From NCBI GenBank assembly GCA_030817875.1, contig JAUSZU010000001.1, positions 5,642,001 to 5,706,000 of the forward strand: a DNA stretch of 64,000 bases. Reading direction: 5' to 3'. Numbering within the stretch: the first letter of the stretch is position 1; every line of letters starts with the position of its first letter. The notes beneath the pieces were generated by a model that was not told the origin of the DNA, made no database searches, and saw only the letters and a program-made list of their open reading frames with translations. This document shows positions 15,688 to 23,929 of the stretch, piece after piece. Both the position numbers and the translations under genes were made by a program. The DNA is from Flavobacterium sp. W4I14. GTDB lineage: Bacteria > Bacteroidota > Bacteroidia > Sphingobacteriales > Sphingobacteriaceae.

Positions 15688-16801
15688 TCTAATATCTGCT
15701 GCTTTAACCTTAATCTATGGTTTTTTAGTCCTTAATTTTATCAGAGGATGGCATAACCTGGTTTATTTTACTCCACAAAAGTCTGATCCTCAAACCAAAG
15801 TGTCTATCATTGTTGCCGCTAGGGATGAGGAAGCCAATATCACCAAAACCATTGATGACCTGGTTGCACAGCGATACCCTAAGGTTTTAACCGAAATTAT
15901 TATTATCGATGACCATTCTACCGATCGTACGGCAGAAATTGTATTAAGTTATGCAGACCGCAATGTGAAGCTGATTAAGCTGAATGAAGACAGGGTGTTG
16001 AATTCATACAAAAAAAAGGCTATACAAACTGCAATAGGAACTTGTTCTGGGGATCTGATCATCACTACCGATGCCGATTGCAGGATGGGCGCAGATTGGC
16101 TGGCTACCATTGTAAACCTATATGAGCAGAAAGATTATAAAATGATTTCCTCTCCGGTAGCCTATTTTCAGGAGAAGAGTTTCTTTGAGCGCCTGCAATC
16201 GTTAGAATTTCTATACCTTATTGGTTTGGGGGCTTCTACTATTGGCAATAAAGAACCCTCTACCTGTAATGGCGCAAATTTAGCTTACGAGAAAACAACC
16301 TTTTATGAAGTTGGTGGCTTTCAGGGCATAGATGACCTGGCTTCGGGTGATGATGAGTTACTATTGCATAAAATTGCAGCCAAGTATCCTGATCAGATCG
16401 GTTTTCTCAAAAATAGAGAAGCCATTGTGTATACGCATGCAAAAGAAACCTTGGGCGCATTTATTCAGCAACGCAAACGTTGGGCTTCGAAAAGCACCCG
16501 TTATAAAAATAAGGCCATTATCATATTAGGGGTTCTGATTTGGATCTTTAACCTCACTATTCTGGCAAACTTTATCACCGGGCTTTTTATTCCGGGTTTT
16601 TTAACCATCACATTTTATCAATTATTGGTTAAAATGGTTTTAGAAACCTTATTTTTATGGGATGTAACCGGCTTTGCTAAAAGGCGCAGTTTACTCATTT
16701 TAATCCCTGTTTTAAATGTGCTGCATGTGCTTTATATGGTGTACATCGGCATTGCTGGGAACAGTGGAAAATACAATTGGAAAGGCAGAATGGTTAGATA
16801 A
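15665..16801 (+). CDS. Membrane glycosyltransferase, family 2
   Basis: 378 residues with an N-terminal membrane helix (about 3-25). The GT2 catalytic domain has VSIIVAARDEE near residue 47, IIDDHSTDRT near 80, the metal-binding TTDADC near 137 and the acceptor-site QQRKRWAS near 267. Two or three C-terminal helices follow. It transfers a sugar from a nucleotide sugar on the cytoplasmic face; the acceptor is unknown. It starts at TTG 15665, inside the restored end of the flippase-like gene, and its stop overlaps the next ATG by one base (TAATG), so the three genes are probably coupled. Confidence 0.88.
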   Translation: MEILNLISLISAALTLIYGFLVLNFIRGWHNLVYFTPQKSDPQTKVSIIVAARDEEANITKTIDDLVAQRYPKVLTEIIIIDDHSTDRTAEIVLSYADRNVKLIKLNEDRVLNSYKKKAIQTAIGTCSGDLIITTDADCRMGADWLATIVNLYEQKDYKMISSPVAYFQEKSFFERLQSLEFLYLIGLGASTIGNKEPSTCNGANLAYEKTTFYEVGGFQGIDDLASGDDELLLHKIAAKYPDQIGFLKNREAIVYTHAKETLGAFIQQRKRWASKSTRYKNKAIIILGVLIWIFNLTILANFITGLFIPGFLTITFYQLLVKMVLETLFLWDVTGFAKRRSLLILIPVLNVLHVLYMVYIGIAGNSGKYNWKGRMVR

Positions 16802-17943
16802 TGGATAATAGCCCATCAAAAAAAGTATGGTTAAAGTTTAAGCGGAATAAATTTGCCTTTGGCGGATTGGTCTTTATTTTACTTTTGATGGTTATGGGTA
16901 TTTTGGGCTATTTAATTATTCCTGATGATTCTCCAAATGCGAACGTTCAGATTCTCCAGTTAAACAAAAAGAAACCCGGAAGTACATTTACGTTTTTAAT
17001 TGTAGGTAGGAGCCCAAAAGTAGAAAAACTTAACTTTTTCGAAAGAATGTTAAACGGGCAGACACCAACTTTTAAAAGTATCCCGATTACTTCTTACAAG
17101 ATAAAAGGAAAAGATGTTTTTGTGCAGGAATATATTGGCGAGGATGAAAAAGCCAAGACAACCAGGTACGAACTGAAAGATTTATGTCCAAGTTGTGTTT
17201 TACCTTCAAAAATAGGAACACCACAAGCGCTCTTCGAAGAAAATAACATCTATACACGCACCTATATTTTAGGCACAGATATTTACGGACGTGATTTATT
17301 AAGCCGGTTGATTTTAGGTATCAGGGTTTCGTTATCAGTAGGTTTAATGGCTGTTCTCATCTCTCTTTTTATAGGCGTGAGTTTAGGGGCCATTGCTGGC
17401 TATTTTGGTGGTCGCGTAGATGCGGCGATCAGTTGGTTTATGAATGTAGTTTGGTCATTGCCCTCTTTACTGCTGGTAATTGCCATATCATTCGCTTTAG
17501 GTAAGGGGTTCTGGCAGATTTTTATTGCGGTAGGCTTATCAACCTGGGTCGATGTAGCAAGGTTAGTACGCGGGCAGGTAATGGCTTTAAAAGAAGTCGA
17601 ATTTGTGGAGGCCGCAAGAGCCCTGGGTTTTAGCACAAGTAGAACAATTATCAAACATATATTACCGAATATTGCGGGGCCAATTTTAGTTGTTGCTTCA
17701 TCTAATTTTGCTTCAGCCATATTGCTGGAAACAGGGTTAAGCTTTTTGGGCTTTGGCGCTCAACCACCTATGCCAAGCTGGGGGAGCATGATTAAAGAAC
17801 ATTATGGATATATTATTATGGATGCAGCCTACTTAGCGGTTTTGCCCGGGTTAGCCATTATGTTTACGGTTTATGCCTTTAATGTTCTGGCCATAGGCTT
17901 ACGCGATGCATTTGATGTAAAAGGACAGAATGTAACCGTTTAA
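16801..17943 (+). CDS. ABC transporter permease, OppC/DppC type
   Basis: 380 residues. The N-terminal helix (about 18-40) is followed by a large extracytoplasmic insertion (about 45-155) containing a CPSC pair. Five further helices make up the binding-protein-dependent transport domain. The EAA loop reads EAARALGFSTSRTIIKHILPN near residue 270, and the GLSFLGFG signature of dipeptide/oligopeptide permeases follows. It would import peptides or nickel-like solutes with an ATPase and partner permease encoded elsewhere, as none is nearby. It overlaps the upstream glycosyltransferase by one base. Confidence 0.88.
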   Translation: MDNSPSKKVWLKFKRNKFAFGGLVFILLLMVMGILGYLIIPDDSPNANVQILQLNKKKPGSTFTFLIVGRSPKVEKLNFFERMLNGQTPTFKSIPITSYKIKGKDVFVQEYIGEDEKAKTTRYELKDLCPSCVLPSKIGTPQALFEENNIYTRTYILGTDIYGRDLLSRLILGIRVSLSVGLMAVLISLFIGVSLGAIAGYFGGRVDAAISWFMNVVWSLPSLLLVIAISFALGKGFWQIFIAVGLSTWVDVARLVRGQVMALKEVEFVEAARALGFSTSRTIIKHILPNIAGPILVVASSNFASAILLETGLSFLGFGAQPPMPSWGSMIKEHYGYIIMDAAYLAVLPGLAIMFTVYAFNVLAIGLRDAFDVKGQNVTV

Positions 17944-17953
17944 ATCCTATCAT

Positions 17954-17983
17954 AAAAAAAGCAGTACCATCACGATACTGCTT
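17954..17983 (-). terminator. Terminator of the cytochrome c / YceI / DUF5777 operon
   Basis: AAGCAGTA (17959-17966) and TACTGCTT (17976-17983) form the stem. On the minus strand the stem is followed by seven T residues (17954-17960), so it terminates the minus-strand operon. Confidence 0.7.
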
Positions 17984-18023
17984 ACCCTTAAAAACAAAAC
18001 TTAATCGTTTGTTATAAGTTTGA

Positions 18024-18971
18024 TTATTTTGCTTTGTTCTTATCGAAAGAGAACCTTCGGGCAATACTAAAACCCCAACGGTACTGTCCCTTAAGCCAAG
18101 AGGTATTGGTATCGGTAATAAATTGCGATTCCTGTATGGCTGTGGCATTAGTGAAATTAAGATGGAAAATATGACCGCCAGTTTCAAACTCCAGTCCGGC
18201 ACCAAGCGTCTTGTAATATTGCGTTCCCAAGGTGTTTTCGAGGTAGGCTTTTTTATCTTTATCTCTGAATGGAATGGTATAATCGGCAACAAAAGCCATC
18301 CGTTTAGTGATCTTAATACGCCCACCAACCGACAGTGCAAGCATATCGTTCTGATCTCCAAAAACAGTAAAGTTGCGGTGTACGTATGATGGCATTACCA
18401 GCATCGAGAAGTTCGAATTAAATTTACGGGCAATTACAGCTTGCACTACATAGGTCAAACGGTCTTGAAATTTGCTGTAAGCATTCACGGCTGTTGGGTC
18501 AGTTGAAGCTTTTACGGCTGCAATAGTTGTACTGCCAAACAATGTTACCGCTACCGGTACTTTTTCATCATCTGTTTGTTCCAGCAACCGATATTTTAAG
18601 TTTCCTTCGTACAATTGTGTTACAATTCCAGCGCCTTTTGCCCTGGCTAAGCCTACAGAAAGTTTATCGCTGATTCCATATTCAAAACCGATACGGATAT
18701 CGGTTGATTGATCCAGACCAAAAAAGTTTTTAACCCCACCGCCTGATCCGGCAATGTCTCCAAACCGGTGATCTACCCTGAAATCCATCTCATTTTTGTA
18801 GATGGTTTCATTGGTTTGTATGTTAATGAGTTTGGTTGCTTTAAATGTGGCTTTTACATTCTTTTTTTCTACAGGCATCTGCAATGCATTTTCGAGCGAA
18901 TCCTGTGCAGAAGCAACTATTGGTAAACAAATGGCAAACAAGTATAAAAGTGATTTTAGATGATATTTCAT
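18024..18971 (-). CDS. DUF5777 family outer-membrane beta-barrel protein
   Basis: 315 residues. A signal peptide ending ASAQD is followed by an alternating, aromatic-rich beta-strand pattern through to the final SIARRFSF, typical of an outer-membrane barrel. Segments such as EMDFRVDHRFGDIAG and IRIGFEYGISDKLSVG fit DUF5777. It is the last gene of a three- or four-gene minus-strand operon with a YceI protein and a cytochrome c, 6 bp after yceI. The shared operon suggests a job linked to electron transfer or isoprenoid binding at the envelope; this is an inference. Confidence 0.83.
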   Translation of the reverse strand: MKYHLKSLLYLFAICLPIVASAQDSLENALQMPVEKKNVKATFKATKLINIQTNETIYKNEMDFRVDHRFGDIAGSGGGVKNFFGLDQSTDIRIGFEYGISDKLSVGLARAKGAGIVTQLYEGNLKYRLLEQTDDEKVPVAVTLFGSTTIAAVKASTDPTAVNAYSKFQDRLTYVVQAVIARKFNSNFSMLVMPSYVHRNFTVFGDQNDMLALSVGGRIKITKRMAFVADYTIPFRDKDKKAYLENTLGTQYYKTLGAGLEFETGGHIFHLNFTNATAIQESQFITDTNTSWLKGQYRWGFSIARRFSFDKNKAK

Positions 18972-18977
18972 AAGGTT

Positions 18978-19520
18978 TTATTTTTTAGGTTGATAAGTAG
19001 CCGTCATTTTTACCTGTATGGTTTCGGCAATTTGTTTGAAAACAATTGTTGGGATTTTGATGTCATGATCAGCAAGCTTAACATTAAAGGCCGAACTGGC
19101 CTTTATTTCATCAGCAGTAATAATCAACGATCCTTTTGCCTGGTATGCTTTGGTAACCCCGTGTATTTGCAGATTTCCTTTTACGGTTATTGGATAGGTG
19201 CCTGGTTTTGAAAAATCAATCTGTTCTATAATTTTTCCTTTAAAATCTGAAGTTGGGTATTTATCGCTTTCGATATAATTTTCGTTAAAGTGTTCCTGCA
19301 TCAACTTCTTCTTAAACTGAAAAGAAGTATTATTGATTTTGAAAATGATATCGTTGGTTTTGGTATTGAGGGCCGAGGCGCCTGTTTTGCTCAACGCGTC
19401 TATATCTTCAACAGGTGTTGAAGAGAAAAATGAAGAAGTCACATTTTTACTTACCCATATCTGCGCTTTTATGCCTGTGCATAATAACAAGGCTATTAAG
19501 GTGAAAAATAGTTTTTGCAT
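18978..19520 (-). CDS. YceI family protein
   Basis: 180 residues with a signal peptide ending IKAQ. The YceI lipocalin-like barrel shows SFQFKKKLMQEHFNENYIES, YPTSDFKGKI and HGVTKAYQAKG. Characterised YceI proteins bind a polyisoprenoid or quinone-like lipid in the periplasm. Here the gene lies between a c-type cytochrome gene and a DUF5777 barrel gene, which fits a periplasmic lipid or redox carrier role, though that is unproven. Confidence 0.88.
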   Translation of the reverse strand: MQKLFFTLIALLLCTGIKAQIWVSKNVTSSFFSSTPVEDIDALSKTGASALNTKTNDIIFKINNTSFQFKKKLMQEHFNENYIESDKYPTSDFKGKIIEQIDFSKPGTYPITVKGNLQIHGVTKAYQAKGSLIITADEIKASSAFNVKLADHDIKIPTIVFKQIAETIQVKMTATYQPKK

Positions 19521-19578
19521 CGGTGTATATATTTAAATTTTTAATGGAACCATCTTGATTAGCGTTAATCCTTATTTA

Positions 19579-19947
19579 TTATTCTGGCATTCCTTTATCA
19601 ACCCAGGCTTGTAATAATTCCCTTTCGCTGGTGGTTATTGATCCACCTCTTGGCATTGTTTTGGTAACCAGAACAGAATTAGCTACACGTGCATCATTTT
19701 TTATTGAGGCTAAACCATTCAATGCCCATACCCCTTTCATTCCCCCATTAGGGCCATGGCAGCTGTTACATTTGGTTTGAAACAATGCCCCCGCAAAATT
19801 TGTGTAGGTTACATTCGCAGTGGTTACAGGTGTTGGACCATTGGGTGTTGGTGTTTCGGGCTTTAATTCTTCTGCTTGTTTTTTAGAGCAGGCAAAAAGC
19901 AAGGCCGTAATTGCGGCTAATAAAAAGATTAAATTTTGTTTTTTCAT
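19579..19947 (-). CDS. Lipoprotein c-type cytochrome
   Basis: 122 residues. The lipoprotein signal ends LFACSK. A linker rich in Pro and Thr precedes a single haem-binding CNSCH near residue 60. A later TKTMPRGGS supplies the likely axial Met, and the end SERELLQAWVDKGMPE is typical of small class I cytochromes. It would sit on the outer face of a membrane and pass electrons. It begins the YceI-DUF5777 operon, preceded by a possible small ORF. Confidence 0.87.
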   Translation of the reverse strand: MKKQNLIFLLAAITALLFACSKKQAEELKPETPTPNGPTPVTTANVTYTNFAGALFQTKCNSCHGPNGGMKGVWALNGLASIKNDARVANSVLVTKTMPRGGSITTSERELLQAWVDKGMPE

Positions 19948-19995
19948 AGGTGTTTACTTAAGATTAAAATTGGTGGTAGATTCATGTTTATATCC

Positions 19996-20130
19996 TCATA
20001 TTCGATTATGGTACAGGGTTAATAGATTTTTTGCAGGGATGGTCGAATTATTTTTTGCTTTAACCGATATACATAACATGATCAGAAATACAGCAAATAA
20101 AATTACGATAACTTGTTTTTTTTCAGCCAT
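19996..20130 (-). CDS. Possible small single-helix membrane protein (44 aa)
   Basis: Read by hand on the minus strand. The ATG at 20130 starts MAEKKQVIVILFAVFLIM, one hydrophobic helix of about 17 residues, followed by SVKAKNNSTIPAKNL and a TGA at 19996-19998. It lies 48 bp upstream of the cytochrome c gene on the same strand and could be the first gene of that operon. Alternatively the sequence resembles a signal peptide with a short mature part. Its small size makes it uncertain. Confidence 0.4.
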   Translation of the reverse strand: MAEKKQVIVILFAVFLIMLCISVKAKNNSTIPAKNLLTLYHNRI

Positions 20131-20282
20131 ATCCGAATTTTTTAAGATTTATGTTCTGTTTATTTGAAAACTATCGCTGTTTTTGTAATAACCATGGGTT
20201 TTTAAATAATTTCTATTGAAATCTTAATCGTTACGTGGACTTATTACAATTGGTTGCCTGCAATAAAAAAAAAACACAAAAA
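20131..20282. other. Intergenic, no further feature seen
   Basis: The gap between the 44-residue ORF and the M16 terminator is AT-rich and should hold the promoter of the minus-strand cytochrome operon. No full TAnnTTTG box was found on that strand. Confidence 0.4.
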
Positions 20283-20315
20283 AAAGCCGTCCCGATTTTA
20301 AATCGGGACGGCTTT
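20263..20315 (-). terminator. Strong terminator of the M16 peptidase operon
   Basis: AAAGCCGTCCCGATTT (20283-20298) pairs exactly with AAATCGGGACGGCTTT (20300-20315). On the minus strand the stem is followed by a long T-rich tract (20263-20282). It lies 23 bp beyond the stop of the M16 gene. Confidence 0.9.
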
Positions 20316-20337
20316 CGAGATAAATTCTATCTAAAAC

Positions 20338-22416
20338 CTAATTAAAATCTTCGGCTTTTAATGGCGGGTTAATTTTAATGTCTTTAATTACAACTGAAAG
20401 CTCCTGAGAACCTTGTGGGGTTGCCACCGATTGCGTTAAAGTAAATGGAAATAATACATCGCCAACTTTCTTGTAGTTTGAATATTCTGTAGATTGACTA
20501 ATTTCCGCTCCACCTTTGGTTGTGGTACTTTCATCTTTTAAAAGTAAACCCGATTTGGTGTCGTAATATTCAGTTTTCTTTTTACCCGATGGAGACGTGA
20601 TGTTTAATTTAAAAGCATCAGCAGTACCTACCTTTGCTGTTCCAGCTGTTTCAATTTTCGTTCCGTCAGTTGCATAGTAGAGTTGACTGCCATAACCTTT
20701 ATCATCTTTCTTTTCAGCCAGATCATCACCAGTTAATTCAGCTTTTTGACCCATTTGCATCGCATAACCTGTTTTACCATTGTAAACCTGTTTCATCGCC
20801 GTTTGGCCGCCCATAGAAATTTCCATGCTGCTTAAGTTAGGCGCCATGTTTTTAATGGTAACCGTCAGCTTTTGACCTTGCATTTCCATTTCACCATTTT
20901 GCTGTAATGAAGTGATTTTTTTAATGGCTTCTTCACCGCCAATCGCTTTAATGTAATTTTTGATAATTTCTGCAGGTGCAGTTGTTGGTACAGCAGCAGT
21001 TTCAGTTGCTTTAACCGCATTGGCATAGTTATCATAAATCTGTGTTTTAAAACCCGCCTTGGTTAAGCCTGCTGCAAATGCATCAGTTTTGCCCACAATA
21101 ATAATACGTGTATTATCATGGTTAAAGTATTTTTTAGTTACCCTTAAAATATCATCGGTAGTTACTGCATTTACCTTTTGTAAGTAAGTACGGTAAAAAT
21201 CTTTCGGTAAGTTATTAATCAAGATATTGCTCGCAAAACCTGCAGTACGTGCCGGATTTTCTAAACCCAATGCAAACGATCCATTGAAAAGATTTTTAGC
21301 ATTCTGTAATTCATCAGCAGTTACCTTTGTAGTACGGATCGTGTTAATTTCTCTTAAAAATTCTACTACTGCACTGTCAACTTTTTCGTTTCTAACGGCT
21401 GCATTGGCTGAAAATTTAGCTTGGAAACGGCCTGAGCCTGTGCTCGAATATGCACCATAAGTAAAGCCATGTTTCTCGCGGAGGTTATCAAATAATCTCG
21501 ATTCAGAGCCACCACCTAAAATTTGGTTTGCCAATAAAATCGGGAAATAATCTGGGCTGCTCATTGGCAGGTCGATTAAGTTCACAACTGTAATTTCAGA
21601 TTGAACAGCATTGCTCACATTAATAATGTCAACTTCAGTTTTGGCAGGATTAGCCACTTTAGTAAGTACTGGTAAGGTTAAGGCAGTTCCTTTCCAATCG
21701 CCAAATGCTTTCTCTGCTAAGGCCTTTGCTGCTTCTGGTTTAATATCACCGACAAAAGTTAAATAACCCCTAGATGGCGTAATATATTTCTTGTAACTAG
21801 CTTTAACATCATCTAAAGTAATACCTGTAATGGAGGCCTCGGTTTCAAACTCTCCATAAGGATGGTTTTTGCCATAAGCCAATGCATTTACCACACGTGC
21901 TGAAATGGCTTTTGCACTTTTTTCGTTAGATTTTAATCCAGTAATGGTTTGTGATTTTAGCTTTTCGAAAGATTCTGCAGGGAAAGCAGGTTTACGGATA
22001 CTCTCAGCCATTAAAGCGAAGGCCTCAGGAAAATAACGGGTTAAAGCAGAAGCAGAGCCCCCATATGCCCCTGCACTTACATCAGCGCCAAGCTGATCTA
22101 CCGCTTCGTCAAATTGTGCTTTTGTTTTAGTTGTGGTTCCTTCGTTCAGCATACTGCCCATCAAGCCTATTATACCTGCTTTTGTGCCTTCGGTAATAGG
22201 GCCTGCGTCGATGCTATAACTTGCTGATACTTTAGGTAGTTTATGGTTTTCTACCACCAAAACAGTTATGCCATTCGCTAATTTGTAAATAACAGGATCG
22301 CCAACGGTAATAACGGGTGCCGGGCCTGGTTTTGGTTTGTGGCTTCGGTCTATTGTTTGTGCTGAAATACCTTGAGCCAATAAGGAAACTGCAGCTATAA
22401 TGAATAATTTCTTCAT
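20338..22416 (-). CDS. M16 family peptidase-like subunit without zinc motif, with C-terminal lipoprotein-like domain
   Basis: 692 residues. After a signal peptide (GISAQ) come two M16 domains (about residues 40-470). Where active members have HxxEH this protein reads GLMGSMLNEG, so zinc ligands are absent. An RxY-type region near GGGSESRLFDNLREKHGFTYG, found in the regulatory partner, is intact. About 200 C-terminal residues form an extra beta-rich domain of the outer-membrane-lipoprotein-sorting type. Such proteins pair with an active M16 subunit, here the gene 33 bp upstream, forming a periplasmic heterodimer peptidase. Substrate unknown. Confidence 0.9.
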   Translation of the reverse strand: MKKLFIIAAVSLLAQGISAQTIDRSHKPKPGPAPVITVGDPVIYKLANGITVLVVENHKLPKVSASYSIDAGPITEGTKAGIIGLMGSMLNEGTTTKTKAQFDEAVDQLGADVSAGAYGGSASALTRYFPEAFALMAESIRKPAFPAESFEKLKSQTITGLKSNEKSAKAISARVVNALAYGKNHPYGEFETEASITGITLDDVKASYKKYITPSRGYLTFVGDIKPEAAKALAEKAFGDWKGTALTLPVLTKVANPAKTEVDIINVSNAVQSEITVVNLIDLPMSSPDYFPILLANQILGGGSESRLFDNLREKHGFTYGAYSSTGSGRFQAKFSANAAVRNEKVDSAVVEFLREINTIRTTKVTADELQNAKNLFNGSFALGLENPARTAGFASNILINNLPKDFYRTYLQKVNAVTTDDILRVTKKYFNHDNTRIIIVGKTDAFAAGLTKAGFKTQIYDNYANAVKATETAAVPTTAPAEIIKNYIKAIGGEEAIKKITSLQQNGEMEMQGQKLTVTIKNMAPNLSSMEISMGGQTAMKQVYNGKTGYAMQMGQKAELTGDDLAEKKDDKGYGSQLYYATDGTKIETAGTAKVGTADAFKLNITSPSGKKKTEYYDTKSGLLLKDESTTTKGGAEISQSTEYSNYKKVGDVLFPFTLTQSVATPQGSQELSVVIKDIKINPPLKAEDFN

Positions 22417-22449
22417 GTTTTTAATAATTAAAATGAAAAAGCGATCAGC

Positions 22450-23763
22450 TTATTTCTTAGGTAAGTAACACAATACAACTCTTTGGTTTTTATTCAGGTA
22501 TTTTTTGGCAACGTCTCTGATCTCCTCACGGGTGATGGATCTGATTACCTCTAATTCCTTGTTGATATCGTTTGTATCCTTATCATGGAAAGTATAACCA
22601 TCGGCCAGGTTTTCGGCTACACCCAACATTTTACTGTTTGCACTTACGTAGTTGTTTTCGAATTTATTCTGCAGTTTTTTATAATCACTTTCGCTAATCA
22701 AATCGGTTTGAAGACGTAAAACTTCTTCATCAATATCTTTTAATAAATCGTTAAGCGGTGTATTCTTATTGGGTAAAGCTAAGGTGATATAAGCGCCATA
22801 ATCTTCAAGCGAATAGTTAAAAGCGGCAACCTGCAGGGCTGTTTTCTTTTGATCGACCATTTTAGTACTTAATCTCGAGCTCCCACCTTCTGATAAAATA
22901 GAGCTGATCATACCTAAAACCTTGCTCTCCCTGCTCTTCATTCCTGGTACACGGTAAGCCGCGAAGATGGCTGGGATCTGGATATTGGCATCGTAAGCGG
23001 TATCGATAATTTCTTTGGTAATTTCTGGTAATTTGAATTCTTGACGAACAATTGGTGCGCCTTTAGGTACTTCAGCAAAGTATGATTTTACTAAAGCTTT
23101 AGTCTTCTCTATATCTAAGTCGCCAGCAATGGTTAAAACCGCATTATTAGGTACATAATACTTTTTAAAGAAAGCAATAAACTCGCTTAATTTTGCTGCA
23201 TCTAAGTGTTCCATTGAACCAATTGGCTGCCAACGGTAAGGATGCCCATCAAACAAATGACCGAAAATTTTCTCTGTAAATTTTCCGTAAGGTGAGTTAT
23301 CTATGCGTAAACGTTTTTCTTCTTTTACGACTTCATTTTGTGTTTTTACGCCACTTTCGTTAATTACCGGGTGTAACATTCTTTCGCTTTCCAGCCATAA
23401 ACCCAATTCCAATTGGTTTGATGGAAAAAGTTCATAATAAAAAGTACGGTCTTGAGAAGTATTGGCATTGTTCTGTCCGCCGTTACTACTCACTAATTTC
23501 ATGAATTCACCTTTTTTAATATTATCCGAACCTTCAAATAATAAGTGTTCGAAAAAGTGAGCAAAACCTGTACGCTCGGTTTCTTCATCTTTAGAACCAA
23601 CATGATACATTACCGAAACGGCAACTACTGGAGCAGTTTTATCTTGGTGTAGAATGACATGGAGGCCATTGTCAAGGTCGAATTCCGTAAACTGTACTTT
23701 TTGGGCAGAAGCACTTAAGCACAGACCGGAAATGGCCAAAGCAACAAGAATTCTTTTTTTCAT
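22450..23763 (-). CDS. M16 family zinc metallopeptidase, catalytic subunit
   Basis: 437 residues with a signal peptide (CLSASAQ). The inverted zinc motif HFFEH lies near residue 70, inside GFAHFFEHLLFEG, and the downstream acidic ligand lies in NEVVKEEKRL, about 75 residues later. Two M16 domains are present. It degrades peptides in the periplasm with the non-catalytic subunit encoded next on the same strand. I start at ATG 23763 (MKKRI); an in-frame ATG at 23769 would add two residues. Confidence 0.92.
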   Translation of the reverse strand: MKKRILVALAISGLCLSASAQKVQFTEFDLDNGLHVILHQDKTAPVVAVSVMYHVGSKDEETERTGFAHFFEHLLFEGSDNIKKGEFMKLVSSNGGQNNANTSQDRTFYYELFPSNQLELGLWLESERMLHPVINESGVKTQNEVVKEEKRLRIDNSPYGKFTEKIFGHLFDGHPYRWQPIGSMEHLDAAKLSEFIAFFKKYYVPNNAVLTIAGDLDIEKTKALVKSYFAEVPKGAPIVRQEFKLPEITKEIIDTAYDANIQIPAIFAAYRVPGMKSRESKVLGMISSILSEGGSSRLSTKMVDQKKTALQVAAFNYSLEDYGAYITLALPNKNTPLNDLLKDIDEEVLRLQTDLISESDYKKLQNKFENNYVSANSKMLGVAENLADGYTFHDKDTNDINKELEVIRSITREEIRDVAKKYLNKNQRVVLCYLPKK

Positions 23764-23890
23764 GAGCATATAATAGTTTTTAATGATTTGAAATCAAAGG
23801 CAGAAGCGAGCGACGATTTCTTAAATAAGTTAATTTGGTTTTCACTAGAGTGAAATAGAAATAAGGATGGCCTAAAATATGGATTAAAAC

Positions 23891-23921
23891 AAAAAAAGCG
23901 AGTATTAAACTCGCTTTTTTT
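23891..23921 (-). terminator. Terminator after pgi
   Basis: AAAAAAAGCGAGT (23891-23903) and ACTCGCTTTTTTT (23909-23921) are a perfect stem with T runs on both strands. It lies just beyond the pgi stop. Confidence 0.85.
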
Positions 23922-23929
23922 GAAATATT

